64,000 nt of DNA from Okapia johnstoni (taxonomy: Eukaryota > Chordata > Mammalia > Artiodactyla > Giraffidae), in NCBI GenBank assembly GCA_024291935.2, contig CM044319.1, forward strand, positions 71,320,001 through 71,384,000, read 5' to 3'. Of this stretch, positions 13,314-26,123 are shown piece by piece. Numbering within the stretch: the first letter of the stretch is position 1; each line of letters opens with the position of its first letter. The notes under the pieces are model-generated. The model was not told the origin of the DNA. It was given only the letters and a program-made list of their open reading frames with translations, and searched no databases. The position numbers and the translations under genes were made by a program.

Positions 13314-14755
13314 AAGAGTCCCCTTAAAGCAAAAAGGGGCATAAAAGAATGAAAGGAATATGTAACACTATAAAAAAAAGTACTTGTGAAAGTAAGATTG
13401 GAGGTCTCATATAAAGTGTCTTACTACGTTGCATGTATAAAATCCTCCAGATTAATTTTGACATTGTAGGACTTTCCACATTTAAAATCAATCCCATTTC
13501 CGTTATTAATTCTATCACTGACTATTGGATCCATTTTCTCAAGTGGGAGGGGGAAAAAAAGAAATAAAAAAATTAGATCATCTTTCTGCTTCTACAACCC
13601 ATTTCATTATTTTTCATGACCTAACCATACAATCTTCATCAAAGCAAGAAGGGAGATGTAAGAGGTAAGAAAGATTGTGAAAATGGATTTCGGCATTAAT
13701 GTTTGGCATTAAGTTTTTATCTAAGAAATGTGAGGATCTCATACTAATAGCTTTCTCATGAGACATTAGGTGATGCTCTTCTGCTCTAGCAATAATTCTT
13801 CATTAGGTGACAAAGAAAGGAGATTTTGACTGCTATCCAGGAAATTAAGGTTATTTTTCAGTCTAGATATGGAAAAGTTCTACTTTAAAACAATGTGACT
13901 AGAAAATGTAATAGTTCAAACATTGTAGAAAGAGTATATTTTTCAGGAGTCACATTTTAATTCAAATAGTTCATACTGAAGGAACACAGCATCCATCTAC
14001 AACTTCCTATCTAAAAATATTCAAAAGAATCAGATTATATTATGCTGAATAACAATCGCATCAAATCCCTTTCTTCAACAAAATTAATCTGCTACCAATG
14101 TCAACATTTATTTCTTAGAAATACTCTGTTAAAGAGCTTGGCTTATACATAGAAAAGGATTTAAAAAAGAGGTAATAATAATTCATGTATAATCTTACAT
14201 GTTCAAATTTTAAATTGAGACTATAATCATGATCAATCTGGATGATATTTTTATCATTCTGAATTCAAAACTCAGCATCTGCTAGCAATTCTGGTCAGGA
14301 GGATTTATAACATTTTAGTACTTAATAATAGATAGTTTATTCATGCATGTGTATATTTTCCTTGAAAATAGTCTTTTTTTTCTCTTTTTGTTTGGCTTAG
14401 ACCATAATCTGCCTTTGAATGCCATAATTTCAGTCAGAAAGTGTATATTTTATTGAAATTTATAGAAGAGTTTTTGTGTACGCTTCACCTTATATTTTCT
14501 TTTGATTAACCTGATTACCTAAATACGCATCAGGAAATAATGTCAAATTGCATTAATTCATTTATATCATTTCCATTTATTTCTTAACTTTATACAGTGT
14601 TAGTGTTAAAATATTAATTAATATGTTCTGTGTGGATATATTCAGTTAGATTTATTGCTGGACTAAAATTCTAGGAAAAGGTATTAACCTGCAAGAAAGT
14701 TGCTAAAAGACACAGATTATTTACCAGACAAAAGGGATAGCTAATGTTTCTACCT
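13314..14755. other. unassigned intronic DNA
   Basis: AT-rich, no recognised repeat or exon. Confidence 0.6.
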
Positions 14756-14770
14756 TCATTGACCATGAAA

Positions 14771-14990
14771 GAAAGTGAAAGTGAAGTTGCACAGTCCTGT
14801 CTGACTCTTTGCGATTCCATAACTGTAGCCTACCAGGCTCCTCTGTCCATGGGATTTTCCAGGCAAGAATACTGGAGTGGGTTGACATTTCCTTCTCCAG
14901 GAGATCTTCCCCACCCAGGGATTGAACCCAGGTTCTCCTGCATTGTAGGCAGACACTTTACTGTCTGAGCCACTAGGAAAGGCCATAAAG
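14771..14990 (-). repeat. Bov-tA SINE with target-site duplication
   Basis: Full-length reversed Bov-tA. The flanks TCATTGACCATGAAA (14756..14770) and TCATTGACCATAAAA (14991..15005) form a clear duplication with one mismatch. Confidence 0.94.
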
Positions 14991-15289
14991 TCATTGACCA
15001 TAAAAGTTTTTCTAAAATTATCTGTTTAGTTTAGAAAAAGGGACAAAGATTAGGAAAAGAGAAAATCTTGCTAAGATATTTATCTAGAGTGATACCAGAA
15101 AAATGTCTGGCTATACTTTTGCTAACAGCTTGTGTCAACTTTGTTATACCAAGAGTTTCTAGTCCACTAGCAGCATGAAATTATGATTAATCATTATATT
15201 TTAAAATCATGACACAAGACAATTTCTAAGGAATCTAGGCAAATGAGGCACAGATTTAATTGAAATTCAAACAAAGATACCTGGAAGTA
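14991..15289. other. unassigned intronic DNA
   Basis: AT-rich, nothing recognised beyond the target-site duplication at the left edge. Confidence 0.6.
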
Positions 15290-15548
15290 TGCTGCTAAGT
15301 CGCTTCAGTCGTGTCCGACTCTGTGCGACCCCACAGATGGCAGCCCACCAGGCTCCACCGTCCCTGGGGTTCTCCAGGCAAGAACATTGGAGTGGGTTGC
15401 CATTTCCTTTTCCAATGCATGAAAGGGAAAAGTGAAAGTGAAGTCGCTCAGTCGTGTCCGACTCCTAGCGACCCCATGGACTGTAGCCGACCAGGCTCCT
15501 CCATCCATGGGATTTTCCAGGCAAGAGTACTGGAGTGGGGTGCCATTG
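15290..15548 (-). repeat. Bov-A2 SINE (two A units)
   Basis: Two A units in reverse are joined by the GCATGAAAGGGAAAAGTGAA linker typical of Bov-A2, starting TGCTGCTAAGTCGCTTCAGT and ending GAGTACTGGAGTGGGGTGCC. It lacks the tRNA-type head. Similarity to the family form is high, suggesting a fairly recent insertion. Confidence 0.92.
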
Positions 15549-15784
15549 GTATAGAAGGACTCAAAAAATGTTGAATAACTAAATGAGTTCAAGGTACACT
15601 AATCTCATTCCATTTAACTTCACTTTCCCTGCAGGAAATATATCAAGAGTAAATAAAGACAGACACAAATAGATTCTAGGTCACTGAAACAATTGGTAGA
15701 AAAAAAAATCTATCAATTGTCGTATCATATTATATAAAAATATTTCCAGCAAGTTCACAGAACAAAACTATCTTGTATAAAAAT

Positions 15785-16165
15785 GCCACTGATGCTTTTG
15801 AATTGTGGTGTTGGAGAAGACTCTTGAGAGTCCCTTGGACTGCAAGAAGATCCAACCAGTCCATCCTAAAGGAGATCAGTCCTGAATATTCATTGGAAGG
15901 ACTGATGTTGAAGGTGAAACTCCAATACTTTGGCTACCTGATGCGAAGAGCTGACTCATTTGAAAAGACTGTGATGCTGGGAAAGATTGAGGGCAGGAGG
16001 AGAAGGGGACGACGGAGGATGAGGTGGTTGGATGGCATCACTGACTCAATGGACATGAGTTTGAGCAGGCTCCGGGAGTTGGTGATGGACAGGGAGGCCT
16101 GGTGTGCTGCAGTCCATGGGGTCACAAAGAGTCGGACATGACTGAGTGACTGACCTGAACTGAGG
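15785..16165 (+). pseudogene. BovB LINE 3' end with open ORF2 C-terminus
   Basis: The plus strand encodes the last 110 or so residues of the BovB ORF2 protein without interruption ([20 protein letters not shown] near the start, HGVTKSRT at the end near 16138). The frame is followed by a short 3' UTR ending in ACTGACCTGAACTGAGG. It is a 5'-truncated copy, so the frame has no start context of its own. Confidence 0.92.
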
Positions 16166-18255
16166 TAATTTTTACTGGTTCCCACATTTAATTAAGCCAG
16201 GAGTCATTTCTGTTTTGTTCAAAACTGTACCCCGGCACAAGCCAGATGCACTATAAGAGTTTGCTTCATGAAAGAAAATATAATATTTTGAGTATAAAAA
16301 TATATATTATATATATAATTTTGAGGTTAGCATTTTTATAAGTTGAATGAGAAAGAGCTTTCTTTATATAAGCTGTTAATTGATAATGTGCAAAATTACT
16401 ACAGGTAAAATATTTAATATTTATAAGGTATATTTAGACAATTTTCATTGGTATCCCTAAACCATTTTGTTTACCAAATTCCATTATTATTTATCAGGTG
16501 AATATAGATGACTTTGAGCTATCAGAGAAAGACAAAATTCCCCCTAACGTGTGCAAAATATCTAATATATGCTACATAAAAGTCTAAACTCATATTTTAC
16601 ACTGAACCATAAATCTACCTCACACTGTTACATCAATCATTTTTTAGAAAGGGGTAAAGTGACAATATGACATTCTAGAGAAGGCATAACGTACTTTTGT
16701 CTTAGCATTCCACTCCACAAAGATTGTACAGTGACCATTTATTTCCCTCAATTCTCATTTGCATGAATCTAATGAAGAAGGGAATCTTTGTGTTATTTAA
16801 ATAAGTTCTTTTGTACTTTTCATTTCTTTTCAGATGCTAGTTATTATACTGAATTTGGGGGATGAGTGACCATCAAGAGAGTCATTGACATTTTGCAAAT
16901 ATATTCTCTCAAAAGAAAATGTGATAAAATACTGAATCCTGGCATTTGTTCCCCCGCCCTGTATGAAACAGCCTAATTGTGATGTAGCATCCCTGCTGAA
17001 AATACAGATTAATAAGACCTTCTTCCTTAGCTTAAGAAGTTGACAAAATTACTTTGACCCCACCAGCCACAATTCATAAACAAGACTGAATGCCTTTCTC
17101 TTTTTACAAAGTAAAGATTATAACTTTAAGTGCAGTTAGCTGTATTCCACTTTAGTCTATATGATCGGTATCAACAGTAAACATTTCCTTTTACTCACAA
17201 AGCTATCAAACACAAGAAAGGATGAAATACTAAGCCTCAATCCTTGATTGTATATCTAAATGTCTTTTTTTGCATGGGTGCGTTTACAGGTCAACCTCAG
17301 AATTAAAATGATAATACAAATAAAGATTGGAAATATTGCACTTGTCTAATTGAGAACCTCTGAATAATGCATGTATCAGACTTTCATTGCCTATTCAAGC
17401 CAAAGGTCATAATCAAGAAGTCAAAACCCAAAGTGGCAAAAGTCCATCTTCAAGATGAAGCTACAGGAAGCAGTTACTGGATTTCCTCAGACATAGAGCA
17501 ATGTATCTTTTTCACTGTCATCACCTTAAGCCATGAAAGAGTGTTGGCAGATAATGATACAAAAGTAATATAGCTCACATCATCCACCTGTGATACTTAA
17601 TACATCATCTCTGGAATGGACTTGGTCCAGAGATTTCTGTATCTTTCCCAAACCCAGACCTTTCAGCTAGGAGCACAATGAATTGCTGCTACCCCACTGG
17701 GTCAGCCCTCAAGGTTCATTATTAATAAGCTGAGACTCTAAAGGCTAATGAGAACCGGGTGCTTGAGGAGACAATGGCTCATTCATCATCAATCAAGCTT
17801 TGAAGTTTTTATACAGATGATTTAAGGAGAGTTGAAGTGTGCAAAATTGAAATGTCACATTTGTATTGGGAGTGGGGAGATGGTGATAATGTAAATGAGT
17901 GATGTAACCTTCTGTATTTCAGCTCGATGATCAGAGTCAAAAGCTCATGATGCAGATACCAAACGTCAAGAAGAAACAGTGGGCAGTTTTTTTGAACAGA
18001 GCAAGGCGATTTCAAGAAGAAATGATTAGAAAATTCACTGAAAGTCGGCTTAAGATAGAAAATTATAGCAAAAATAATCTTTATTTCAATTGAACGGAGC
18101 TCAGTAATTCTCTCCACAATGTTCCAATGTATTAATACACATTTCAGGATCCAATGTTTTAGCTTAAATCCAATCAATATTTTTTAGCCTGAGTCCTAGC
18201 TCTGCTGAGAAGTCTACCATGACCATTTAGTTTTTAGAGAAGTACCTCTAACTTT
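16166..18255. other. unassigned intronic DNA
   Basis: Mostly AT-rich, with a TA-rich stretch at 16299..16320. The part at 17580..17800 is GC-richer and not a repeat I recognise. The 122-codon minus frame at 17809..18177 has no recognisable domain. Confidence 0.55.
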
Positions 18256-18257
18256 TA

Positions 18258-18450
18258 TGACACTGATTATCTGGATCGCTCATCTAACAAAGCAAATGCT
18301 ACTTCACCTTCTTTGTTCTTCTGTGTACTTTTCTTTAGCATAATACAGGTCTCTGGAGGATAAGAACCACAACATACATCTTTCTGGGGCCCTGGTACCA
18401 AAGAAAGTGTCAAGCACATACTAGAAATTCAAATACTTTTGAAGATTATA
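18258..18450 (+). repeat. L2 LINE 3' end (degenerate)
   Basis: TCTGGAGGATAAGAACCACA, then ATCTTTCTGGGGCCCTGGTA and AAGTGTCAAGCACATACTAG, follow the L2 3' end (GAGGGCAGGGACT... / CACAGTGCCTGGCACATAG). Diverged. Confidence 0.55.
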
Positions 18451-19713
18451 ATAATACTGATATCTTCAGAACATGACTAACATTTGTTAAGAAGTTGTTA
18501 GTTACTTAAAAAATAACACAATGGTGATATCTTCTTATCTACTAGATGATGTTTACATTATAACTATATAAAATATTAGGTAAAATTTGTTTGATCTTAT
18601 ATATCATTCTTTCTATTCATTAAGGAGGTAGTAACCCACTTAGACATTCCTAGTCTCTGGAAAATTTTAAAATAAATTTTGCATTGTAACTGGCCTTATA
18701 TTACAGATATAGAATCTCCTTCTCAAATTGTTCTCTCACTTTATTATATAATTCTATGTATGTGTCAACATGTTTAATATTTTTTGTAATGATTTCTCCC
18801 AAACTACTCCCCTTGTATTTCTATATTTCCATTACAATCAGAGTAACATGCTGTAAAACTGAAAACTTGAGATTTATAATTAATTCTTTCAGCTCAATAT
18901 TTAATCTGTCATGACACCCTAAATAAAATCCTCATAATGTTTATTTTAATTTACCCTACTATTTTTATATTCCTTTCTACTTCTTAATTTAGTCTCTATT
19001 ATCTCATAGCAGATTCAACATTTTGCTTCTAATCCAACCTCCCCATGAATTCATTTTATATATCAAAGTTATAATATATTGCATATTACAGGTAGATGGA
19101 AACATAAAAAGATGATAGATATATTATATGTAGGTTGGTAGGTAGAGAGATAGATTAATATTTCTCTATTAGGGCTTTGAGTATTAAACAATAATACTCG
19201 ATCTAGTTAGCTGGATAAAACTAACTTCAAAATCTAGTTCTTACTTACTAGATGTTTGGCCTTGTATATATTTATGAGACTCAGTTTATTCAACACTATA
19301 ATGGGAATATTGTACTCATAGGCTCTGTCACACAATTATTGATTACATTACAGTTTATATTTAGTAATTATTCAAATAGCTGTTTACTGATTATATTGTC
19401 TCTTAATGAGGATACTTGCAGACTGCCACAAGACAGTCATATTTTTTCTTGTTGGTTTGAATTCAGTCATGGAGCCACAGCTGGGCATGAAACGTAAGGA
19501 ACTGCAGTTTTTGTACTGAATAGTCATGTGACTAGCTAAAGCGAAATAGTGTTTAAAAGTTAGACAGTTATAACGGACTTGGGACACAACAAGCAGTCTC
19601 TGCCACACTGACTCAGAAGAAATCTCTTGGCATTTTGTACATACGTACAAAACCTAAATCTCGTGACTTGAACAGCGCAAATTTTTTTTCCAACTTTTCT
19701 ACTGAAGTGCAAT
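18451..19713. other. unassigned intronic DNA
   Basis: AT-rich. Nothing recognised apart from a short GATA-rich run near 19108..19155. Confidence 0.6.
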
Positions 19714-19725
19714 ATACATACAGAG

Positions 19726-19952
19726 GGGCTTCCCAGGTTGCACTAGTGGTAAAGAACATGCCTGCCAATGCAGGAGACATAAGAGATGTGGGCTCGGTCC
19801 CTGGGTCAGGAAGATCCTCTGGAGGAGGGCATGAAAACTAACTTCAGTATTCTTGCCTAGAGAATCCCATAGATCAAGGAGCCTGGCAGACCACAGTACA
19901 TAGCATCGCCAAGAGTTGGACACAGCTGAAGCAACTTAACAATCACACATGC
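19726..19952 (+). repeat. Bov-tA SINE
   Basis: Head GGCTTCCCAGGTTGCACTAG, box-B-like GGCTCGGTCCCTGGGTC, and A unit ending in CTGAAGCAACTTAAC. Flanked by a 12-bp duplication with one mismatch (ATACATACAGAG 19714..19725, ATACATACAAAG 19953..19964). Confidence 0.93.
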
Positions 19953-20034
19953 ATACATACAAAGATGTGCATCTATCATATGCAAAGTATTTTTTCAAAC
20001 TGAACACACACGTACCCAGTACTCAGATCAAAAA

Positions 20035-20590
20035 ACATAACATTCCAGCACAACAGAAGCCTTCCTCATGCTTTCCCTCCCTATTGAAACCTCTATCCTA
20101 ACTTTGAGCAAGATCATTTTCACGTATTTTTGTACTTTATACATAAATGGAATAACATTACATGCATTCTTCTTGTCTGGATCCCTTTTGTTCAACATTA
20201 TGTTTGTGAAATTTACCTATACTGTTCATTTTCATTGCTGTATGGTATTGCATGTTTTGCTTATCTAATTCTGCAAGGACATCTGGGTCGTGTATTTTCC
20301 ACATTTGAACTATTACTTCTAGTGCTACTTGAACATCCTAGGATATGCCTTTTAGTGACAATATGTACACATTTATGTTGTAGACATACATAGAAGTGAA
20401 ATTCCTGGGCCACAGTGACAATTTTCCAAAGTGCTTTTGCCAATTTATATTCCCATCAGTAGAGTATGAAAGATCTACTTGCTTCTTAACCTTATCAACC
20501 GGCGTTTTTTCTATTTTTTGTAGCCATTCTGGTTAGTAGTAAGTGGTATCATTTTAATGTGTGCACCTTCCCAATGATTAATAAAGTTTA
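20035..20590 (-). repeat. old L1 (L1M-type) ORF2 end / 3' UTR
   Basis: Follows the reversed L1 pattern over about 550 bp: AAATGGAATAACATTACATG, TTCAACATTATGTTTGTGA, TTTTCATTGCTGTATGGTAT, TTTTCCAAAGTGCTTTTGCC and AGCCATTCTGGTTAGTAGT. Divergence and indels indicate an old element. Confidence 0.78.
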
Positions 20591-20930
20591 GTCTCTAGCA
20601 TACTATTTTTGAAGTGTAATTTTTAAGGCAAGAGGTTTATTTCCATTTACCTGAAAATAGATATTCCTATGTGTGAAACATTTACAAAGCACTGTGGTAA
20701 AACTGATTTCTTTTTGAGGTTATTAGTAAACAACTGAGTGATTAATGTACCAGATGTTACCCTCCTAACTATTTAATTTCCTGTAGGGGGGGTCTGATTC
20801 AATGTTTTGGAAATGGCACTTCATAATATTTTAGAAAAATGCATTAAAACTATATCAAAGTTATAAAAATAAACAGAAAATTATGGCTTTCAGAAGTTGA
20901 ATGAAAAAATTCATATTAATGAATGAATAG
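20591..20930. other. unassigned intronic DNA
   Basis: AT-rich, with a G8 run near 20786..20793. Nothing recognised. Confidence 0.6.
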
Positions 20931-21130
20931 TGAAAGTGAAAGTCGCTGTCATGTCCAACTCTTTGTGACCCCATGGACTGTAGCCCATCAGGCTCCTCTG
21001 TCCATGGAATTCTCCAGGCCAGAATACTGGAGTGGGTAGCTGTTCCCTTCTCCAAGGAATCTTCCCAACCCAGGGATCAAAACCAGGTCTCCCCGCATTG
21101 CAGGCAGATTCTTTACCAGCTGAGCCACCA
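20931..21130 (-). repeat. Bov-tA SINE
   Basis: Reversed A unit (TGGAATTCTCCAGGCCAGAA) and tRNA-type head ending GCTGAGCCACCA. No evident target-site duplication. Confidence 0.92.
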
Positions 21131-22165
21131 TATCTATCTAATAAAAGAGAGATGAACACAATCAAAGGTACATAAAGGGAAAGAATGAAAGCTTTGCTAT
21201 CTTCTTATTATTAAAATAGAATACCCCATTGCATAAATATCAAACATTTTTATTCCCCTATCCACCGGAAAGCCTTCGTTACAGACAATGATCTTCTTAA
21301 GTAACTGTTCCAAGTTTCCAGAAAATGTAACTGCTTCAGTAAAACAAATCAGTAGAGTTCATTGCTTTCATCACCAATAAGGGGGACAGTCATATTAGTG
21401 TCTGGAAATGATTTGTCCCTTTTATTTACAGGCTTTAATACAATAAGCCTGGGATATACTACAAGGTCACTTTCAAATATCTCACCTACAGTATTAGTTT
21501 ATATAGTTTTAATAACTTCTCACAATGTGTGATTTCTTCACCATTTCTCTAGAGTTTTTCAGAAAAGTATGCTTTATCTTGATGATAATAACAATAAATA
21601 ATATTGCTATATATGTTTGTTGCTGGCAAGCTAAGACTTGCAATAAAAAATCAAGCAAGAGAAAGCAGAATGATTTAATCTTGTAGAATGATTATAATAC
21701 AATCACAAGCATCACCATTTTAAGAGGCTATATAAGACTAGTAGAAAAATAGCAAATGCATGGCTTGGGGGCCTGTGTGTCTCTGCTAAAATGTCTATAG
21801 CATTAAAGTGATGCCAAAAATAATAAATAAAAAATTACAAAATAAAGAAATCATAAAATAAGAGTGCAAAGAATCAGATTCTAGAACACTTACAAAACCC
21901 ACAGATATGTCTACAATGACTATTTCTTTTAAGTACAGTTTTAATCCAAAGACAATTAGAAAAGAATAACTGAATAGGACTAGTTATCATTTTGTAAAGC
22001 ACAGGTTTCAAAACCTAAAATAACAGGTAGCATGGAAAAATGGAGAGAGGAATAGTTTTGAAGTTAGATTGGTTTGCATCAAGTTTTAAATTATTATACC
22101 TTTTTTTTTGTTTGAGTCACTAAATCATGGTCAAATGCACAAATCTTAAGTTCAATGTTTTTAAA
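21131..22165. other. unassigned intronic DNA
   Basis: AT-rich, no recognised element. Confidence 0.6.
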
Positions 22166-22169
22166 ATAT

Positions 22170-22640
22170 ACGTGTGTTTGGTGTTTATGTATCTGTCTCC
22201 ATGCCGTCACCACCCAGACAAAAACAAAGAATATTTCTATCTCTCCAGAAAGACATCTTGGCTCCTTCTCAATCAAGCATTCCCAAATCCACTATTCTGG
22301 CACCATATATTAGTTTTGCCAGTATGTGATGTGTGTGTGTGTGTGTGTTAGTCACTCAGTCGTGTCTGACTCTGTGACCCCCATGGACTTTAGCCTGCCA
22401 GACTCCTATGTCCATGGAATTCTCCAGGCAAGAATACTGGATTTGCCATTCCCTTCTCCAGAGGATTCTCCTGACCTAGGGATCAAAACCAGGTCTCCCA
22501 CACTGCAGGCAGATTCTTTACCATCTAAGTCACCAGGGAAGCTCTTTGCCAGTATAAATGGAATAACATAGTATGTATTCTTTTCCCTTGCCTTCTTTTA
22601 CTTACTTAAAATATTTTTTTCCCTGTCATTTATAAGCTCT
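22170..22640 (-). repeat. old L1 (L1M-type) 3' UTR, split by a SINE
   Basis: The two halves 22170..22325 and 22556..22640 join into a reversed L1 3' region (TATTAGTTTTGCCAGTAT, then AAATGGAATAACATAGTATG and TATTCTTTT). The Bov-tA at 22326..22544 interrupts it with an 11-bp duplication. Confidence 0.68.
22326..22544 (-). repeat. Bov-tA SINE with (TG)n at its tail
   Basis: Reversed Bov-tA whose 3' tail side carries a (TG)n tract at 22329..22348. Flanked by an 11-bp perfect duplication, TTTGCCAGTAT, at 22315..22325 and 22545..22555. Confidence 0.93.
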
Positions 22641-22654
22641 GCCACTCAGGGCCA

Positions 22655-22905
22655 ATTTTATTTTATTCATTTTCTTAAAATTTTATTGGACTATAGTTGA
22701 TTTACAATGTTGTGTTAGTTTCAGGTATATAGCAAAGTGAATCAGTTATACATATACATATATCCACTCTTTTTCTATATTCTTTTCTCATATAGAATAT
22801 TGAACTTACTGTGCTATACAGTAGGTTATTAGTTAGCTATTTTATATATAATAGTGTGTATATGTCAATCCCAATCTCCCAATTTATCCCCCCATGTTTG
22901 CTCAG
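22655..22905 (-). repeat. artiodactyl L1 3' UTR
   Basis: TTTATTGGACTATAGTTGAT, TTACAATGTTGTGTTAGTTT and later ATGTCAATCCCAATCTCCCA match the 3' UTR of cetartiodactyl L1 in reverse. It is truncated at 22905. Confidence 0.8.
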
Positions 22906-23369
22906 AGTTTTTAAGAGTTAAAGCTACATACTTAAAATATGTGAAGAAAAAGCTCATACAATTTCTTTGATAATACTTAATGAATAATTATATCCTATGG
23001 ATCCTAGTAACATCACTCTGAACATTTTCATATTGTGACTTCTTATGCCATAAAAGATGGCTCCACTATACAATGGTATAGCTCTGTAACTTGTACTGTC
23101 GTATCTTCTAAATTAAGATATACTTTTATCTTAAAATGCTTCCACCATAAAATTACTTCCAGGGTTAATAAATAGTGATTTAAAATGTATTTTGGGTATC
23201 TGGCTGCTCTTGGAAACTGGGCATGAAGAAATGACCCAAGTGCCAAGATGCCTAATATGTCGGATGGTTCAGTCAACTAGAGAGCTGACATTCAAAAAGG
23301 GAAAACTACTGGAATATAAAATGCTGCACAGGCTTCATTCCTGTGGGTAACCATGACTCCCCCCATAGA
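22906..23369. other. unassigned intronic DNA
   Basis: No recognised element. Confidence 0.6.
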
Positions 23370-23480
23370 TGACCTGTGAGACTTTGGTTATGTTAGTTAT
23401 CCTCCCCACGTCTCAGTTCCCTTATTTGTAAAATGAGGATATGGATATTAAGGATGCCTTTCCAGCTCATTCTGCCTGCT
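23370..23480 (-). repeat. MIR SINE fragment
   Basis: TGTGAGACTTTGGTTATGTT and CTCAGTTCCCTTATTTGTAA AATGAGGATA follow the reversed MIR core (CCTCAGTTTCCTCATCTGTAAAATG). Confidence 0.68.
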
Positions 23481-25895
23481 GAGTTGGGGTCCTGCTTTTA
23501 AACTTTATTCTATTCTGCTTCCATAACAGGAAGGAAAGACTGAGAAATTTAAGGGGGGGGGGCAGTTTAAGCAGAGATGAAGCACAACTTTAGCTTATGT
23601 AATCTACTTCTAAGTATAATTAAGAAGTCACAGTAATTTCCCTGAAGTCTTTTTGAAAATACTTTATTGAGTTGAAAGGTAAAATTATGCTTTTAAGGTA
23701 TCTTTTCTGCATGAAAAACCGTATTTAAAAAACATCCTTGCTCTGTTAGATGGTTGGACTACATCCCAATCTCATCATTGGAGGTGCCTTCCTTTTGCCT
23801 CTGTTGAAAGTAGACACATAGGAAAAGGCAGCACAATAAAATTTCAAGAATTCAACCTACTTAAGTAAAAACACTGAATTAAAGTAAGAAAAGCAATGTT
23901 ATTATGTTCAAGTACTCTGGAAACTCTATATGTGCTTAGTTTTGGGAGCTACATTTTAATAAATGGAGTAAAATGATTTTTAATTACCTTATCCAAATCA
24001 TAGCCAGAATAGAATCTGTCTCTATGTTCTTTGCAACTGAATTTCTAAAGATATGAAAACGGGTAATTTAGATGTATAGGGCATCTGGTTCTCCTAACCA
24101 AATCTGCATTCTCTGTATACTTTTTTTTTCCTTAAGTGTTGTGAAGCAGTTAATACAAAGAGTACAAGAGAGCAAAGCACTCAAATTAGTGAAATGAAAT
24201 CAATCAGAATTTAAGTTTAAATTCTAATCATTTTAATGGCTCACATGAAGGAAAAGGAATTCAAAAATTAAAACACTGTAAAATGTAGATTTATCAAGGT
24301 ATCTTCTTTGTAGGTAATAGTATTGAATTGAATTGTATACAACTCAATATTGTAAGATGACTGAAATATTTTCTTGGGGTATACATTTTTTTAAAAATTA
24401 TCCTCCCATCCTTATTATAACAATATATTCAGCTTTAGATATGTGTATAAGATAACTTGTTTTATTTTAATAGTGGAAAAGGAGGTAGGTGATTTTACTT
24501 GGAAGTTGGGGAAATTTTATTTATATTGATTTCATAAACATATTGAGAAACCAGACACATATACATTATACATAGATGAATTTTTATTCTACCTCTAATG
24601 AAAGGATACATTAAATTTCAAAGACTTCATTTCTTCCAAATACGAAGTCCTTCACTAACACTTTCTCACATATAAAGTAGAAATACATAGAAAATTAATC
24701 TCCTGTGATAATCTCTATTTTAAGCTACCGAGCTTCAGATACAAGAGGAAGAAAATGGGTGAAAAAAGGGAAGAAGAAAAAAAGGAGTCTACCTGGATAA
24801 GCACAAAAATCTGGAGTACCAGTGGTGATGTTAGCAGGAGTACCACTCGTGGCTTCAGTTCTACTTTACCATTGTTACATATACATCTTTCCTTATAATT
24901 AAACAACAACATAAAAATATCATTTACTCGAAAGTTATCATATTTTGAGAACTGTTCTCAGCCATTTTCTAAGTGGCCCTGGTCCTCTATTCTCATTTTA
25001 CATTAAGGCTCAGAACAATTAGACGGCAACATCTGGCAAGTATTGCTCCTAACTAGATGCTAAACATAATCATTTTAAAAGTGTATTTGTGTTGAGATCA
25101 CAAAAAAGAGAACCACATCTTCATGCCTTAAAATACATTTTCAAAATAAAAAAAAAAAAATTAAAAAGGGTCCTTTTGTAATCATTCACTATTCTCTTTT
25201 CTCTGGAGCTCCAAGAGTTATAATCTAAAGTGGAACTGAAGGGAGCGTCATCTCTGATGTGCACCCAGCTATTTCTGTGCTTCAAAGCCTATAGGACCAT
25301 CTGCTTGTTGGCAGGTGTAATTAATTAGCTAAGTGGAAGAGACGCTCCCTTTTAGAGTGACTAGGAGGAGAGGAGGGAGAAGTCTGTGAAAACCCAGTCC
25401 TGGGCAGACCAATCGGCTGTGTGCCTCTGGGCAAATTTCCGATGCTGAAACTCATTGAATTTAATGGTTCTTAATTTCACAAGATTTCTAATTACAGCTA
25501 GGATAATAAGATGTGATCCAAAAGTTGAAAAAAAAAAAGTTGGCACATTTTCAAGGAAAATCCTTCCACACAATGTAGATATGCTAAAGTGTAGAAGTTT
25601 ATTTATTCATACATTTTATCCACTAATTCACTCAACTTTGCTAATCAGCAGTTTTGCATCTATTTGGCTAACAGGTGGTAAATGCATGTTTATAATAGGA
25701 AAATGTATCAAGTTAATATTTTTATCCCAACCACATTTCTTTTCAGAAGTACTCAAAGAGAAGTGAATCCAAAAAGTAGTGCATTGTGATTCATTTGATA
25801 AATCAAAAAAGGACTACATTCTATGAAAACAAATGAGCAAAAGATGATAAAAACCAAAACCATAAACTTCCTATAGACTTATCTAAATAGCCTAC
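23481..25895. other. unassigned intronic DNA with a GC-richer island
   Basis: AT-rich apart from a G10 run at 23553..23562 and a less AT-rich block at about 25190..25440. That block contains a CAGGTG E-box (25314..25319) next to TAATTAATTAGC. A weak MIR-like stretch at 24990..25040 was not strong enough to call. Confidence 0.5.
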
Positions 25896-25909
25896 ATTAA
25901 CTTTTTGTT

Positions 25910-26123
25910 GGGCTTCTCTGGTGGCTCAGACAGTAAAGAATCTGTCTATAATGCAGGAGACCCAGGTTCAATCCCTGGGTCGGGAAGATCCCCTGGAGAA
26001 GGGAATGGCAACCCACTCCAGTATTCTTGCCTGAAAAAAAATCCCATGGCAGAGGAGCCTGACCGGCTATAGTCCATGGGGTCACAAAAAGCTGGGACAC
26101 GACTGAGGGACTTTCATTACATT
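25910..26123 (+). repeat. Bov-tA SINE with target-site duplication
   Basis: GGGCTTCTCTGGTGGCTCAG head, box-B-like GGTTCAATCCCTGGGTC, A unit and CGACTGAGGGACTTTCA end. Flanked by a 14-bp duplication with one mismatch, ATTAACTTTTTGTT (25896..25909) and ATTAAGTTTTTGTT (26124..26137). Confidence 0.95.

Noticed and set aside
15773..16141. 122-codon arginine-rich protein frame as a host gene
   Set aside because: It is the C-terminal end of the BovB ORF2 protein in a truncated LINE copy; it has no promoter or splice context of its own.
17809..18177. 122-codon minus frame in non-repeat DNA
   Set aside because: Composition is low-complexity hydrophobic/aromatic and I see no domain or flanking splice sites; in the ERBB4 sense it would interrupt an intron.
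24990..25040. MIR fragment
   Set aside because: Only a short stretch (TTCTCATTTTACATTAAGGC) resembles MIR, too little to call.
25910..25990. tRNA gene
   Set aside because: The tRNA-like box A/B segment is the head of a Bov-tA SINE, has no cloverleaf closure and recurs many times in the window.
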